A stretch of DNA of 64,000 bases from Unio delphinus (Eukaryota > Mollusca > Bivalvia > Unionida > Unionidae), in contig JAQISU010000179.1 of assembly GCA_029339505.1 (NCBI GenBank), positions 13,200,501 to 13,264,500 of the forward strand. The letters are read 5' to 3'. The translations under genes were made by a program, and so were the position numbers. How positions within the stretch are numbered: position 1 is the first letter of the stretch; each line of letters starts with the position of its first letter. Positions 34,700 to 47,169 of this stretch are shown piece by piece. The notes under the pieces are model-generated. The model had not been told where the DNA came from, did no database searches, and was given only the letters and a program-made list of their open reading frames with translations.

Positions 34700-37600
34700 C
34701 CTGTAACCACGTGATCGCCAGTCCACCCATTTATGCTATGATGCGCCCTCAATAATTGCTTTAAATGATCACTCCTTACCTTTCCATACTACATTGTACT
34801 GAATGAACTGGGACTACAATGTAAACGGAAGTGAAAAAAGCTGGCCGGCGTAGAACAGGGAGAAAAATTTCAGTTATCTCCCTTTCACCATATCCGGCTA
34901 AATAAATTAAACTTTTTGCCGTTAATGTAGATAACCTGGAGCAAATCCATATTAATTTGCCAATCTCTGTGACAACTATCCCAGAGATACCACTCCGTAT
35001 TGCATTATTCAACCCCTGATCAGTAGGGTCACACGAAAAGCGCACATAAATAGTCTATATTATCAACAATCAGAATATTGACGTCTTCGACATATAGTAT
35101 GTTTTAACCATCAGGCGATAAGCCCAAGTGCGCGGATCTAACAAATACTGGTTACTCCATCAAGTCGTTCCCCCGCCACTGAACATATCGTATTATATGA
35201 TAACATGTCTTAAACACAACAAAACGTTCCGTTTTTGCCACACATCGTTTGAACTAGTCCAAACAACACTCAGACATAGAAAAACAAAAGTATGTCCATT
35301 TTTGCTTCCTCTACCGCCATCCTTCAAGTGGAGAAGACAAGCTGAGAGAATCTCTCTTTTTGGAGCAGTTTCCGAATCTCCTGGAGTTGGGAAATTGGAT
35401 AGATGACAACCTGATTAATCTTGCAGTTTTTCACTTTCTCGTTAACTGTCCTTGAAAACCATACATATCAAAACACTACGATTCCATTCAAGTTTTCAAC
35501 CTCTGTCAGTTAACCTACTCACCCATAAACATGGTCACATTTTAGACTGGATTCTTCACAGACCTTATGATAATATTATACGGTCCAACCGTGTATTCTA
35601 CGAACTTGCTTCAGATCATCTCTGCATTATATGTCATCTCAAAGTATCAGTCCATAACCCTCCACCTTTATTTAAGAGAAACCGTCATGTGATAAATAGA
35701 ACCAAATTAATGCATGACATCCAAGAAAACCTAAGAACCTGCTTACCTCCTACAGCAGAACAACTTGATAATTGCCTGAGTGAATTGCTTGAAAAACATA
35801 CCCAGCCATCAAGTGCAGAGTATCAATTAAAAAATGTTGTTAGTGGTGTAAAAGTGTTAGGGACTAGCTTCGCATTGCTAAAAGAGACCGCCGTAAAGCG
35901 GAGAGCTTTGGCTTTCCACGAGACTCACTATTCATAAACAAGTCTATGAAGCCGCTAAGAACAACGTCAAATACATAGTCCATCTAGCCAAAATATCTCA
36001 CTACATTACTAAGATCACGGAGAGTTCCAGCTGAAAATAGCTCCTCGAGATTGCTAAAAACTAATGTCAAGGAACAAATGTATACCACTTCTAACTGCCT
36101 TCTCTCCAGTAGACTTTCCGGGTATATTTGCAAATTTCATCCGAGACTTGGTACAACTGTTAAAGATATAAGCTTGACAACACAATTCATAATATCACGG
36201 ACAGTTTCAGCTGCAATCCTACAGATTACTAACAAGCTAATGTCAAGGAACAAATGTACACCACTTTCAATTATATTATCTCCAGTAGACCTTATGGACC
36301 TGTTTGCAAATTTCGTCCTTGAAAAGGAACGGACCATTAGATATAATCTTCACAATCATGCACCATAGTCATGTGAACTTAAATCAATTCCGACATCACT
36401 GCTTCTTGAGTTCTTAGATCCAATATTGCCTTCACTAACTGATGTTATTGATACCTCTCTCTCTCATCCGTAGAATTCCCAACATATTTCAAAACTGCCA
36501 TTCTAAACCTCTGTTAAAGAAACCAACACTCAATGATAACGTTATAAAAAGCTACCGCCCATTTTCTAATCTACGTTCACATAAAACGTCTTAGTAAATG
36601 TTGTTTTAACCTAATTGTATCTCATCTTAATTCAGTCAGTCTTTTTAGCAATTTACAGTCTCCATATCGCCCTTACCATAGTACTGAAACTACTCTTCTG
36701 AAAGTAGTTAACGTCATTCTCTCTGCTTTGGATAGCAGACGTATTACAGAGCTCGCCCTCCTTGACTTGTCTGCAGCATTGGACACACTCGACCATGATA
36801 TATTACTTCACCGTATCCAGCACGTATTTGGCATTCACAATAAAGTCTTACAGTGGTTCAAGTCCTACCTAGTCAACATGACACAAATTGCACCTGCAAA
36901 TTGAATACATTCCTGTCCAGTTAATCTATGTTTTGGTGTTCCACAGTTGTCTGTTCTTGGACCTGTTCTCTTCATTCCATACATTTAGCCTCTCCCAAGA
37001 ATCATATATAATCATCCAATGTATCAAAGAGTGATCACACCCAAATATACCAATCTAGCCACCCAAATTAATGATTCTACCATCCAAGGAGTGAGGCCAT
37101 TCTGATCACAACACAAAGACTATCTCATTCACATCCTTTGCCTCAAACAATAAATATCAGCAACACCAACATTACATTAACACAGTCGTTACAAAACCTA
37201 GGTGTTACTCTAGACAATAGTCTCACATTCCACCAACAAGTCATGTACATATGCAAGGCTGCATTTCTTAAGGTGAGACGAATCAGTTCCATTTGCAAAT
37301 ATCTTTCAGCTGATGCCACTAAAACAATTGTGTTCAATAGCACTTTCAAGACTGGACTACTGTAACTCAATTATGTCTGGTTTGTCACAATATCTACTCC
37401 AGAAACTTTCAAAGGTTCAAAACACAGTTGCTCAGATCATCCTTAGAGTGCCATGATCATAGCATACCTCCCTGCGGCTCTGAACCCTTGTCTGGCTATT
37501 CATTACGATCCAAAATAAAACATAAAATTTGTTCTCTGTGCTACGTTTCTCCGACGGACTCCAGTCCAACATACCTATTTGACCTCATCCATGTGTTTAC

Positions 37601-37886
37601 ACCAGCAAGGTACTTACACTCTTCTTCTGACAATCGAATACTCATTGTTCCCACTATGAAAACGAAGTCATATGGACAACGTTCTTTTGCATACCAGGGC
37701 CCATTGAAATTAGACACAAAGATACAGTGATCATTTTCAAGAGTGCTCTTCAAACTCACTGCAAGAAATAAAGACCTAATATTATTTTCTACCTTAAATA
37801 TTTTCAGCATCTTTTATGTTTTGTTAATTTCATTGTGGTTTTTTTTTACATGTTGTAAAGGGCTTAGAGATTACGTGATATACAGT
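34700..37886 (+). mobile_element. L2/CR1-like LINE, copy 2 (decayed, 5' truncated)
   Basis: Aligns with copy 1 from about its 13610 position: GATCGCCAGTC, CCGGCGTA, CAGTTATCTCCCTTT shared. Endonuclease remnant near 35420-35640 (SDHLCI), RT motif A near 36760 (LDLSAALDT), motif B remnant near 36950 (SVLGPVLF), which copy 1 lacks. The YADD site is destroyed near 37030. C-terminal region 37140-37730. It also has a duplicated segment: TTCCAGCTGAAA...AACTAATGTCAAGG at about 36024-36080 recurs at about 36205-36260. The 3' end TGTTGTAAAGGGCTTAGAG is followed by (TA)n. Confidence 0.82.
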
Positions 37887-37887
37887 C

Positions 37888-37888
<1 letters not shown>

Positions 37889-37969
<81 letters not shown>
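37889..37969. repeat. (TA)n microsatellite at LINE 3' end
   Basis: About 40 TA units at the place where copy 1 has (ATT)n. Frames through it (37743-37970 and 37830-38027) are artefacts. Confidence 0.95.
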
Positions 37970-37973
<4 letters not shown>

Positions 37974-38500
37974 TAAAATGGCATTCAATGCTTTCCTTTC
38001 GATTAATTCTTTCATCCATACACACACTACAATTTACTGACAAATTATAAAGATCGCTTATGTTATTTCATTCAGTATACGTAGGGTGTAACATTTTTTT
38101 AATAGACTTATTATTTTGTTTAATATGTTATGGTCAATTTTTGGAAATACATATGTGGAATAAATAATTAATGTTTTAAATATGAAGTTGATCTGCGCTT
38201 CTGTTATAATACATTGGAAGTATCGCAATCATTACATGTTTCCAGTATTGCTAACTCAGAATGTGTAAAATGGTTTCTGCGTTAAAGTAGTTCTGTGGCT
38301 TTACACTGATACTATTAAAATATCTTACATCTGGATTCCCCAGAGATTTTGTTTTAATGTTCAAACATAGTATGTATACAATATATCTTCCATTTGGATC
38401 TTAAAACATATTATCTCTGCAATTAGGGACATCATTGCAATGTAACAGATGCATACTCGATTTATTTTAGATATTCTACGGCGAATCTGCCGAATCCCAG
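37970..38500. other. No gene seen
   Basis: AT-rich DNA without a recognisable element. Confidence 0.5.
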
Positions 38501-38519
38501 CTAGAAAATGAGAGGAAGT

Positions 38520-39310
38520 CCAAGGAAGAAACCCTGTCTAGGTAGATTTATTTCAACGAATGAAATTATATGTCTCTACTACCATTTTTTGAATCTTAAA
38601 ATCGCATGCCTGTCAACTCCTGAGTGTTGTCTTTCTACCTCTTTTATTGTCTGTCTTCTTCTGCACCCTCATACTGTGAATCGCAATATTGTTTTTGTCA
38701 GTCCAGATGATCTTGAGACATGACCTTCTCACTTCTTGGTGTCCGATGACTCGTTGGATCTTGTTGTGGACCTCTTCATTGACTACATGGTCAATGTATG
38801 AGATGCCCAAGATCTTGTGGTAGCGTCTCATTTCGAAGGTTTGAAGTCTTCTTGGTAGAACGGATGCGAGCGTCCGTGTTTCACAAGCATACAGAAAGAT
38901 GGATATGACAATCGAGTGCATCGCTCTTATTTTGGAATCAAGATCAATATTGGTATCTTTCCATATTTTTTCTCAACCTTATTATAGCTGATGATGTCTG
39001 GGCAATCCTGCAAATAAGTTCTGATTTGGAGTCATCATCTGTGATAATTGATCCCATGTACTTGAGGCTTGTGACACTTTCCAACTTCTGTCCATTGACC
39101 TCTTTCTGCACTATGTGTGTGGTGTTTATATTTGTTCTTTGGAACAAGAATTTAGTTACTACTGATATTTTCTCTGTGAATATACATATAACACAGTACT
39201 GGATACAGTTACAAATCTGTTTATTCAGTCTGTTTTGCATGTTGCTAGCCAATAACGAAACTTTGCTCACGCATAATGGATATACTGCATCTCGGTGGTA
39301 AGAAAGGCAA
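38520..39310 (-). mobile_element. LINE reverse-transcriptase C-terminal fragment (second LINE family)
   Basis: The minus strand encodes QKEVNGQKLESVTSLKYMGS, IITDDDSKSELICRIAQTSS (39170-38990), then in another frame VISIFLYACETRTL, RRLQTFEMRRYHKILGISYI and DHVVNEEVHNKIQRVIGHQE (38915-38730). This is the part C-terminal to the RT palm found in many invertebrate endonuclease-reverse transcriptases, with the ...YLGS-IT and LYACE-WTL landmarks. It is unrelated in detail to the L2/CR1-like copies. 5' truncated, as is usual for LINEs, and broken by a frameshift near 38940. Confidence 0.78.
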
Positions 39311-39895
39311 AGTATTTTCACTCGTGGTTTCGCCATTCGTGCCAGTACTGTATTTTTCACCATCTCCATGAATCATCTCCACTACGAGTGAACCTTAACA
39401 CGTTGTAGTAGCAGCTGTACAGACTAATGTATTAATGGGAAACCATCCATGTTATCGATGCGCTGTTTTGTGCAACCGATAACAAAACCGCTGTGTGTCA
39501 CATTGAGAAGCAATACCGTTATACCGAATTCACTTTAATAAGATTGAATCGTGTATTATGAGGTCAGGTTTTTTTTTACTTACTTCGTTGAGGAAAAGAA
39601 GAAACAACACTACTGTCGAAAGAAGAAGACACGAAACCGACTTGTAGTGCTAGGGTTGCATAAAAATATTTGGGGTAATGGTTTTCTATAATTTTAGCGT
39701 AAACAATTCACCACAATAATGCGACAAGACACATCACCCTCCTGCCCCTTAAAAATTATTCATATCAAACAGAATGTTTAATGCACACATGGTTTCCTTT
39801 TCTGAGAATGTGCTTAAAATTGAATAAAACGTGCGGTTCTTTATGAACTATAACAAGTCATTTTAGGCAGAAAAACGTGCACATACCTTAATTTA

Positions 39896-40020
39896 CCATG
39901 ATGCACCAGTGCTAGGCATCACTAGAAACTGCCTCACTGCAGACATCGTAGCAATATAACTCAAAAGTTGTTCAAGCTACGTTAAAAATCCTAATCAAAC
40001 AAAACAAACAAACAATCAAA
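39896..40020 (+). mobile_element. SINE family 2, 3' fragment
   Basis: Contains CAGTGCTAGGCATCACTAGA, CACTGCAGACATCGTAGCAA and AGCTACGTTAAAAATCC, shared with the full copy at 57654-57981. The A-rich tail is (AAAC)n-like. The tRNA-like head is missing. Confidence 0.75.
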
Positions 40021-40588
40021 AGTATCACGAATATCACCCTTTGTTATTGATCTGTCTAAGTCAGCGTAACTTGGTTGGTATGAATTCAATTTCTGATTAA
40101 TATTATTAGCTTAACAGTTTACACTAAATTCTGATCAAATTTTTCATATTCTAAACTATTCTTTATAAAAATAATTGATACAATCTTGTCTTTGTTCTAC
40201 ATGAATTGTAGACCTTGTGATCGTGGGACGTACTACAGATGAACTTTAACTTGCGACTACTTAGCATCTGACCGGATCCGTACACACTGGATCGTAAATT
40301 CAAGCCTCAGATCTATTGATATATTTTGAGTATAATTAAGTTGTAACGAACCTGGAGTTGGGATGGCTTGTTAGGTTTGTTACCTGTGGCAGAATGGGAT
40401 CCTGGGATAACAGTTGGCTTGACTTTCCTTTTTTGTTTTTCGTTATGCTGGTATGTAAAGATGTAAATTCAAATGCTTTTCACTTTTTCTATTTCTCATT
40501 AACTTGATTTTTCTTGTATATAATCATATATAAACTGTATGAAGTATAATTTCAATTCAAAGCTTGTTGTGCGTGTACGTGTATTATT
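40021..40588. other. No gene seen
   Basis: AT-rich spacer. Confidence 0.5.

Positions 40589-40589
<1 letters not shown>

Positions 40590-40670
<81 letters not shown>
40590..40670. repeat. (TG)n-(AG)n compound microsatellite
   Basis: About 10 TG units, then about 30 AG units. Confidence 0.95.
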
Positions 40671-40673
<3 letters not shown>

Positions 40674-40959
40674 ATAATAAATCTTCATCAGGGTTATATA
40701 AATGCCAAATAATTGACATGTACTTATGTATATCAGTAAAACGATACATATATAGAAAAGCATCACTCTATTAAATGTGAAACGTTTAATAATTTCAAAA
40801 CAGTAATATTCTGTGCCAATCATTATCAGGCATCGGATGCAATATTAAGGAATGGCTGTATATTATCGAAAATGTCGCTTGATTGTTCTATAATTGCTGA
40901 GACCCTAACTAATGCATTGCGTAAGATGACCAACTTTCATTGTTCTGGCATATATTAGG

Positions 40960-41410
40960 AGACGTTTGATAAATTAAATCCCATATTTGAAAGTGCACCC
41001 GTTCTTTCACCTCCAGATTTTAAGCAATCATTTATGTATGTTGATACAACTGATGTATGGTTTGGTGGCAGATTAGTTCAGAACGTTACAAAAGCCTAGA
41101 TCATCCAGTGTGTTATTTCTGTAGGAATTAATTATGCATCAGATAGATTACTTTCTATCGAGAAAGAGTGTGGTTAAGTTTTAAATGTAATTTTATTTGT
41201 TTTCAAAATTTTGAAGTGTATATTGATACTGCTTCTTCTCCGATTATCGGATTTATTTCCCACGACCCTTTACCTGCATAAAAAACGAAACAAACAAACA
41301 ACGAAAACTAAAAAGCAGAAACTGTTAAGATCAAACTTGATGGAGCAAGAATATAACATCTACATTGGACACATCAAGGTAAGAAAGATTTAATCGCCCA
41401 TGCATCTTCT
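40960..41410 (+). mobile_element. Gypsy-type LTR retrotransposon pol remnant (RNase H region)
   Basis: Plus frame from 40965: FDKLNPIFESAPVLSPPDFK, then SFMYVDTTDVWFGGRLVQNV, matching the start of the Ty3/Gypsy RNase H domain (PVL-PDF, VD-SD). Further on, in other frames, come HPVCYF, IEKEC, then LLRSNLMEQEYNIYIGHIK (41315-41380), the hallmark end of the same domain. Stops and frameshifts throughout. Orientation plus; no LTRs attached. Confidence 0.78.
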
Positions 41411-43100
41411 TGTGTATAGGATTTATATAAGGCTTTATTTTCTACATAATTTTGCACATGCATTATATACCGTCCTATGCAGATTCATTCGTGTTATCAT
41501 TGGTTGTTTTATATAACAAAGTAAGGCGTTATTGTATAAATGTTACTTTTTCTTATAATCTTAAGAATTATGTATGTCTATAAATTTTGCAATTTATTGT
41601 TATGAATATAAATTCTATTATCTTTAGTTGAAATTTCGTACGTGCATAGTTTCTATTTTAAGATAAAGACCAACGAAAATTGCAAAAGATCTATTAATAT
41701 GATGCTTACGTTCGTGTTCACCGTTACAAATAATATAATTATTAGTAAATATGTTTTAAAGTATTGGGCTTTTTCCCCTTGCACAGGTCGACCATTTGGC
41801 ATCTGAGATGAATCGTTTGATTCCAACTGAATGCGTAAAATCATCTGATTTTTTATAAAAAAAAATAGTTGCGGTGTTGCACATTTGCGATTAGTCACGT
41901 AGCTGTAGTAATGACAAGAGCGTTTTTAAGACATATCGCCTGTATAAAAATGGCTAGGACTGGGCTGTCTTTTCATTCTTATTTCGTGACGTTTTGTTGT
42001 AAGATCATGTCTGCAGATGGATGTTATGTTGAATTTATATTATTTGTTTACACTATAATATTATTTTGCAACTATTGTAAATTATTCAAAACAGTTCAGG
42101 AAAAGGCTATTTTGACACATCATGGTCGTTGGTGGAATTTAATTCAGAAACTGCATTCTCCACTTTAAATTAGACTAATTTAATGAGCGGTTTGAGCATA
42201 TCTAGATAATATATGGACACTATATTGGTAAAGTGATATATCACTGGACACTCTTGAAAATGTGTTTGATACCGGGATGAAGAGGTAATGATGGTCTCTT
42301 TCTTCTGTCCTCATTAACTCATCTCGCTCGTATTTCTAAGAGGTGTGACGCACATTTTATGCTAGTGTCCAAGTGACGTTTTAGAAACTATCCTAAAATC
42401 TAGCAGTGTAAGGTCAAAAGATGATGCCAAATAATTCAGACCCAACAAATATCAGACACATGTATGAAATATTTCAAAATTGTAATGTAGCAATAGAGTA
42501 AGAGTAATAGAGTAATTATAATTCTGCGATTTTGTATAATACTTAACAACTGATTTATATACTGATTTATATAACGACCTTGATAGGAGTTTAAATGATC
42601 GGATTAGACTTAAAATCTCGAAAAAGGAACTTTTTCTAGTCAACTTGTTTTTCTCGTAATGTATATCACCATGGCTATATTTCATTTCTAAAGCATTTCA
42701 TATTCTTTCTCTGTAACACTGCATTTCTGAAATTATGATTATCAATACCTTTTGTACAAAATCATAGCTTAATTTCTTTTTTGTCCATTCTCATGACCGC
42801 TGCATTCTTTAAAAAATTAAGATGCTATGTCGTTTTTTTCTGTTAGGTAGTTAAAACTTGCTTTTGTAAGATAATTAAACATTCTATTTGACCCATTACA
42901 GTTATTACATGGCGTCTACTTGTATGGATTTGCTTAGTTTTTATTTCTTAAAGTTTATATTTCAAATGTGATCTCAGATTTGCAGAGATATAATCTAGAG
43001 TATTTACTCCCTTTCAGGCTAAACAAGAGACTAGACGAGTCTGGGAAGGAGATATGGGAATATTAGGAAAAGATAAGAAAACTCCAAGAAAGGCTTTCGA
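41411..43100. other. No gene seen
   Basis: Frames such as 41869-42168 lack domains. A short direct repeat TGATTTATATA sits near 42550. Nothing can be named. Confidence 0.45.
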
Positions 43101-43102
43101 CT

Positions 43103-43442
43103 TCCGGAATGACACCCTCTCTCGCTTAACCAGCTTGACATAGCTCTTCCATTTCTGTGCTGTTGTGCATGATATATGTGCTTGTTGTCTATCGTCGTCT
43201 ACATTATTGTGTTTCATCATGCATTGGCTGTTTAGTTCGTATGTGTTTCTTCATCTCCTTGTTTTGGAAATGAGAACAATTAGAATTTTTCTCAGCTGTC
43301 TTGTTCCACTGTTAAGACGTCCTTAATGACGTTGTTTCAAAGCTGGCCGGCGTAAAACAGGAAGAAAAATTCCAGTTATCTCCCTTTCGCCCTTTCCAGA
43401 TAAACAATTAAAAAGTTCGGCCGTTAATTTTGATAACCTGGT
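43103..43442 (+). mobile_element. L2/CR1-like LINE, 5' fragment (copy 3)
   Basis: It begins TTCCGGAA, close to the start of copy 1 (TTCGGAAGG), and shares ATATGTGCTTGTTGTCTATC, GTTCGTATGTGTTTCTTCAT, CAGTTATCTCCCTTTCGCCC and GTTAATTTTGATAACCTGG. It stops near 43442. A LINE fragment that keeps the 5' end but lacks the 3' end is unusual, so it is a deletion or broken copy rather than a simple truncation. Confidence 0.8.
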
Positions 43443-43499
43443 TGTTTGAGGTAAAGGATGTGAATGAAAAAGTCTTTGTTTGTTATCAGAATGGCCTCA

Positions 43500-43925
43500 G
43501 TTTTATCCGTTTTTTTTTTTTGGGGGGGGGGGTAATGATGATTTTATTGATGAAAAATATGGGTTATAGAGTTGAGGGGGAGGGGAGCGTAAAAATGAAT
43601 CTTGTCCCTGGGCTCCAAATACTCTAGCTACGCTTCTGCTCCCCTGTCTTCGTCTTCGTCTGTTTCTGGTAAAATTATTAATATTCTAAATATAGTTCAT
43701 AATCCTGCCTTAAGGAGAAAGTTTCCCCACTTATTGTTTCAGAATTATTTGCTGTCTTTTTAACCCAAAATGGAACGTATTTATTAACATAATATGACAT
43801 GTTGCGAAAAGGCTTAACTTTTGTTTAGCCTTACAGAAAGTACAACGATTACATAATGCACCAATCACAGCTAGTAGTGTTGATTATTATGAATGCCCAC
43901 CTGGGGTTGTACAATTGGTACTGTT
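43500..43925. other. No gene seen; homopolymer T/G run at 43510-43532
   Basis: A T10G10 run is the only notable feature. Confidence 0.5.
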
Positions 43926-43929
43926 ATAC

Positions 43930-44115
43930 CTTTAATGCCATTCTTAAGCACAGCATAGGTTATACATGGAGGCAAGTATAACTGGTGGTGGAAGAACCCT
44001 GGAGAACCACCGACCCAGGAGAAGCTACAGGCAAGCATTCTCACGTACCCACATTAGCCTACCCAGTAACTCAAAACCACGCAGACAAGTGAGATGGTAA
44101 TGATCCGGAACGGTT
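43930..44115 (-). mobile_element. SINE family 1, copy 2 (degraded)
   Basis: Shares TACATGGAGGCAAGTATAAC, GAACCACCGACCCA and GAAGCTACAGGCAAGCATTC with the consensus of the other copies. The head is diverged after 44100. Confidence 0.75.
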
Positions 44116-44359
44116 AGCGCAGAGACCGTTCGCTCACTGCTATCCCCGACGCGTTATGTATCTACCACAATATGTGGCTGTGTTATTTAACAATATTATT
44201 ACAACCATGTTATAAGAATGTTAATAGTATAATTTATTGTGTTATTAATTGTGTTGTATTTTTTATCTTTAATTATTAAACTATCCTTACTTCTGCGGAC
44301 CGCGATCTTAAGCATTTCATCTGTTTTGCCCTCCCTCACCTCAACCCTCTAAGCAAAAT

Positions 44360-44522
44360 TGTTGTTGCTGTAGGGTTTAACCCCGTCTTTCAGCACAAAA
44401 TAAGCTATACATGACGGCCAGTATAAATGGTGAAAAAAGAACCATGGAAAACCTAAGAACAAACCGCCAACCCACGAGAAGCTGCTGGCAAGCTCTGTTG
44501 CGCACCTACATTAACCGCCCAA
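44360..44522 (-). mobile_element. SINE family 1, copy 3 (3' part)
   Basis: TTGTTGTTGCTGTAGGGTTTAACC tail region, then TATACATGACGGCCAGTAT and CAACCCACGAGAAGCTGCTG. The tRNA-like head is missing. It lies 245 bp from copy 2 in the same orientation. Confidence 0.78.
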
Positions 44523-45424
44523 AGTTGGACGCACCTGACATAAACATTCGAGTTAAGACATCCAGTTCGAGATAGGAAAAGGAAGGTAATAAAACCAGCT
44601 AGATTTTTCTGTGATAAATTATTTTTTCCGACCCTGAAGTTGAATATCAATCATGGATATCAGAGTGAAAGAACAACACAGATGAATCCGATGCGTGAAT
44701 AGTGCATTATCTATTGCGGGAGCGTACACAAACTGATGAAAAGGTCACGACAGAACACGTTCGACTCATTATCACTCTAGGACTGGCGAAACTAATCTAC
44801 GAGAACATGCTCTCACTGTTGCATACTACCATATATTTTTTAACCTGGTCAAAACATTTTCTACCTGTTAAATGTCAATTTGTATTATGCTCGATCAAAA
44901 ACAAAAGAGATGATCTGAACACAGTGCGTGTGACCAAACGGACAGCGAGAAAGAACTGAGGAAGAGTCCCGTTTTCACCCCCCCACCCCCCACCCCTCGC
45001 CAAGCGTTACTGGGCTCAATTAATTAGATTTGTATCTATAACACTGGAGTATACCAAAACTTTAAAGAAACTGATCTTGACGACTTCTGTGGAATTGCAG
45101 CAATATATTGACATCATCTGAGCTGCAAAGAACACTATTCAGTTATATTAGTTTAAAATAGTTTAGGGAGATAAATGCGGCTTCTAATCTGAATTAGGTC
45201 AATGTGATATATATTTCACATGCGATTGCCCTACTTTATATTTTGGATTTAGCTAATTTTCTACGACACAATGGGTACTGAATAATATGTCAGTATTTAA
45301 AGGCATCATGTCGGTAACTATACCGTTAATTCAAAATCAGATCACTGCAGTCACCTATATTTTATGCTAGAGTGACCTGCAAACACCTATGTTAAGCACA
45401 GTTCCTCATATATGGTCACCTGAC
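44523..45424. other. No gene seen
   Basis: Includes a C-rich run at 44970-44995. Frames at 44453-44650 and 44702-44959 have no domain. Confidence 0.5.
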
Positions 45425-45605
45425 AAATCAGGCGAATTAATTTCGAGACATTAAGCAGAGTGGGTCTCTTTCCACGTCCAGATGGACCTATGATAATCAT
45501 TCTGATAGAATTTGTTAGCGCTGGATGATGTCTAACAGTTTCATGCACTCTTGTCGCTGAAACATCAATTACATCTTTGATGTATCATAAATAAGATGGA
45601 TCTAT
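45425..45605 (-). pseudogene. Packaging-ATPase-like fragment (Walker A)
   Basis: The minus strand encodes VIDVSATRVHETVRHHPALT, then SIRMIIIGPSGRGKRPTLLN. The hydrophobic strand followed by GPSGRGKR is a P-loop, the start of the FtsK/HerA-type genome-packaging ATPases of Polintons and related viruses. The final Thr/Ser of the loop is Arg here. Only the N-terminal 60 or so residues remain; after about 45425 similarity is lost. Assignment to the packaging ATPase rather than another P-loop protein rests on its place beside PLA2-like and integrase remnants. Confidence 0.55.
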
Positions 45606-45824
45606 ATTGCGTTAAATGTATAAAAAAAATCATAAACATATGATTCTTAAAAAAATAATAGATCAGTGGTTACAGGCAAACAATGCGATATCATTTATTA
45701 AAAATGTATTCCCATGTCAAAAACAACTCCAAAACAAACAGAAAACACCAAAAGAAAAACGAGGATATGATATTGCAGCATAGTTGACAAAATTACCGTG
45801 AAATCCATGGGTCGAATACAAAGG

Positions 45825-46011
45825 AGAAAAACATCTTCCAATTTATAGTTAAGGTGGTCCTGGTACTCGACTTCATATCAGACTTTATGACCAAGATCAA
45901 CCAAAATCCGGCGAGTATCCGATAAATGAAATTAATCGAGCTTGTCACGGTCACGACGTGTCTTACAAAAGTAACAATCTGCAGCACAGACATATTGCAG
46001 ATGAAAGTTGA
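45825..46011 (+). pseudogene. Phospholipase-A2-like domain remnant (parvovirus-coat/Polinton type)
   Basis: Plus frame with GGPGTRLHIRLYDQDQPK, PINEINRACHGHDVSYKS and HRHIADES. The order Gly-rich Ca-binding-like loop, then CxxHDxxY (CHGHDVSY), is that of the Phospholip_A2_4 / Parvo_coat_N family, used by capsids to breach endosomal membranes. The His-Asp pair is intact, but stop codons flank it on both sides, so no complete protein can be made. It sits about 100 bp upstream of the integrase in the same orientation. Confidence 0.72.
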
Positions 46012-46117
46012 TTGATGCGTTAAATTCTTTAAAAAAAATCCTTCAATGTATCAATAACAAACTGGTTAATACAATCTCCGATGAAGGGTAAACTAATATT
46101 TGGAAGCGGTAATTAAT

Positions 46118-47025
46118 ATGATGAAATCAATTTATTCTTCCCCAAGAGGATACGGGGGGTGGGTGGTAAATCATCGATAAATAAACTCACCGAAGCAGCA
46201 AAAGTCAAATGTGTTACTGCAGAAGATTGGTTATCAAAACAGGCAATATGAGAAAGTTATCTACCACGACCTAAACGAATTCAATACGCGCATTTTGATT
46301 TTAATGTTTCCAATGAAGTTCATCTCGCGGATTCATTATTTCCTCCACATAATACTGTCAAAAAAACGGACATAGAATTACGCGCTAACTGTTGTAGGTG
46401 TTGCGAGTAGATACAGAGAAGCAGAGCCATTATCAACGAAAATATCAGCAGAAGTATCTTCTTAGTTTCAGCAAATTTATCAACGAGGTGGTCTGCAATG
46501 ACCACAACTATCACAGGGTGATCATGGCAATGAATTTCAGGATGTAGTATCATCGCTGATGAAGAATCCTAATGTCAAAATACGACGAAGACATACTGCA
46601 ATTCATCGCGATCAAGCAATTGTTGAACGATTTATTCGAACTCTTACTGGGTGGCTATTTGGATATGAATACGCAAGTCAAATGATTCAAGATGCAAAAT
46701 CTCGAGAATGGGTTGTAAGATTACTAGGTGTGATAAATACATTAAATAATGAAATTACTCGAACAATCAACATGAAACGTATTAGCGCAATGACAAAAAA
46801 GATATACTTAAGGTATTTACATGAACCCGGTGAATTTAAGGGTGGTAAAAAAGAGCTACTGATCCTATTTGGAGTGTTACTACACATAAAATATCTCACA
46901 TAGTAAGATCCACCGGTAGACCCGTAATCTATAGATTAGATTCAACGGATCCTCAGCGTGGATTTACAGGTGAACAGTTGCAAGTTATATCTGCGGATAT
47001 ACAATTACTAGTTTTTTTTCTGACT
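46118..47025 (+). pseudogene. Polinton/Maverick-type DDE integrase remnant
   Basis: ATG at 46118 (MMKSIYSSPRGYGG). Successive frames carry LTEAAKVKC, EDWLSKQAI, LPRPKRIQYAHFDF, NEVHLADSLFPPH (first catalytic Asp region), YALTVVGVASRYREAEPL, GDHGNEF (second Asp), IVERFIRTLTGWLFGYEYAS (Glu), RLLGVINTLNNEITR, and a C-terminal PVIYRLDSTDPQRGFTGEQL. The whole integrase layout is therefore traceable over about 300 codons. At least two frameshifts and several stops. In Polinton-like viruses it inserts viral DNA into the host genome; this explains how the locus entered. Confidence 0.88.
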
Positions 47026-47169
47026 ATGTCATCGGTAACAATTTCGTTTTTGGTGTCTGTAAAATTTAAAATAACCCTCCGTAATTGATTTATTCTTTTA
47101 ACTCATGACATTGCGAGATAGACTAAATTTGACCACTCGATGCGATCATAAATAATCCAGATAATTGTA

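Noticed and set aside
37743..38027. Open frames through (TA)n at 37.9 kb on both strands
   Set aside because: The frames consist mostly of alternating Y and I codons from the microsatellite; the LINE 3' end explains the rest.
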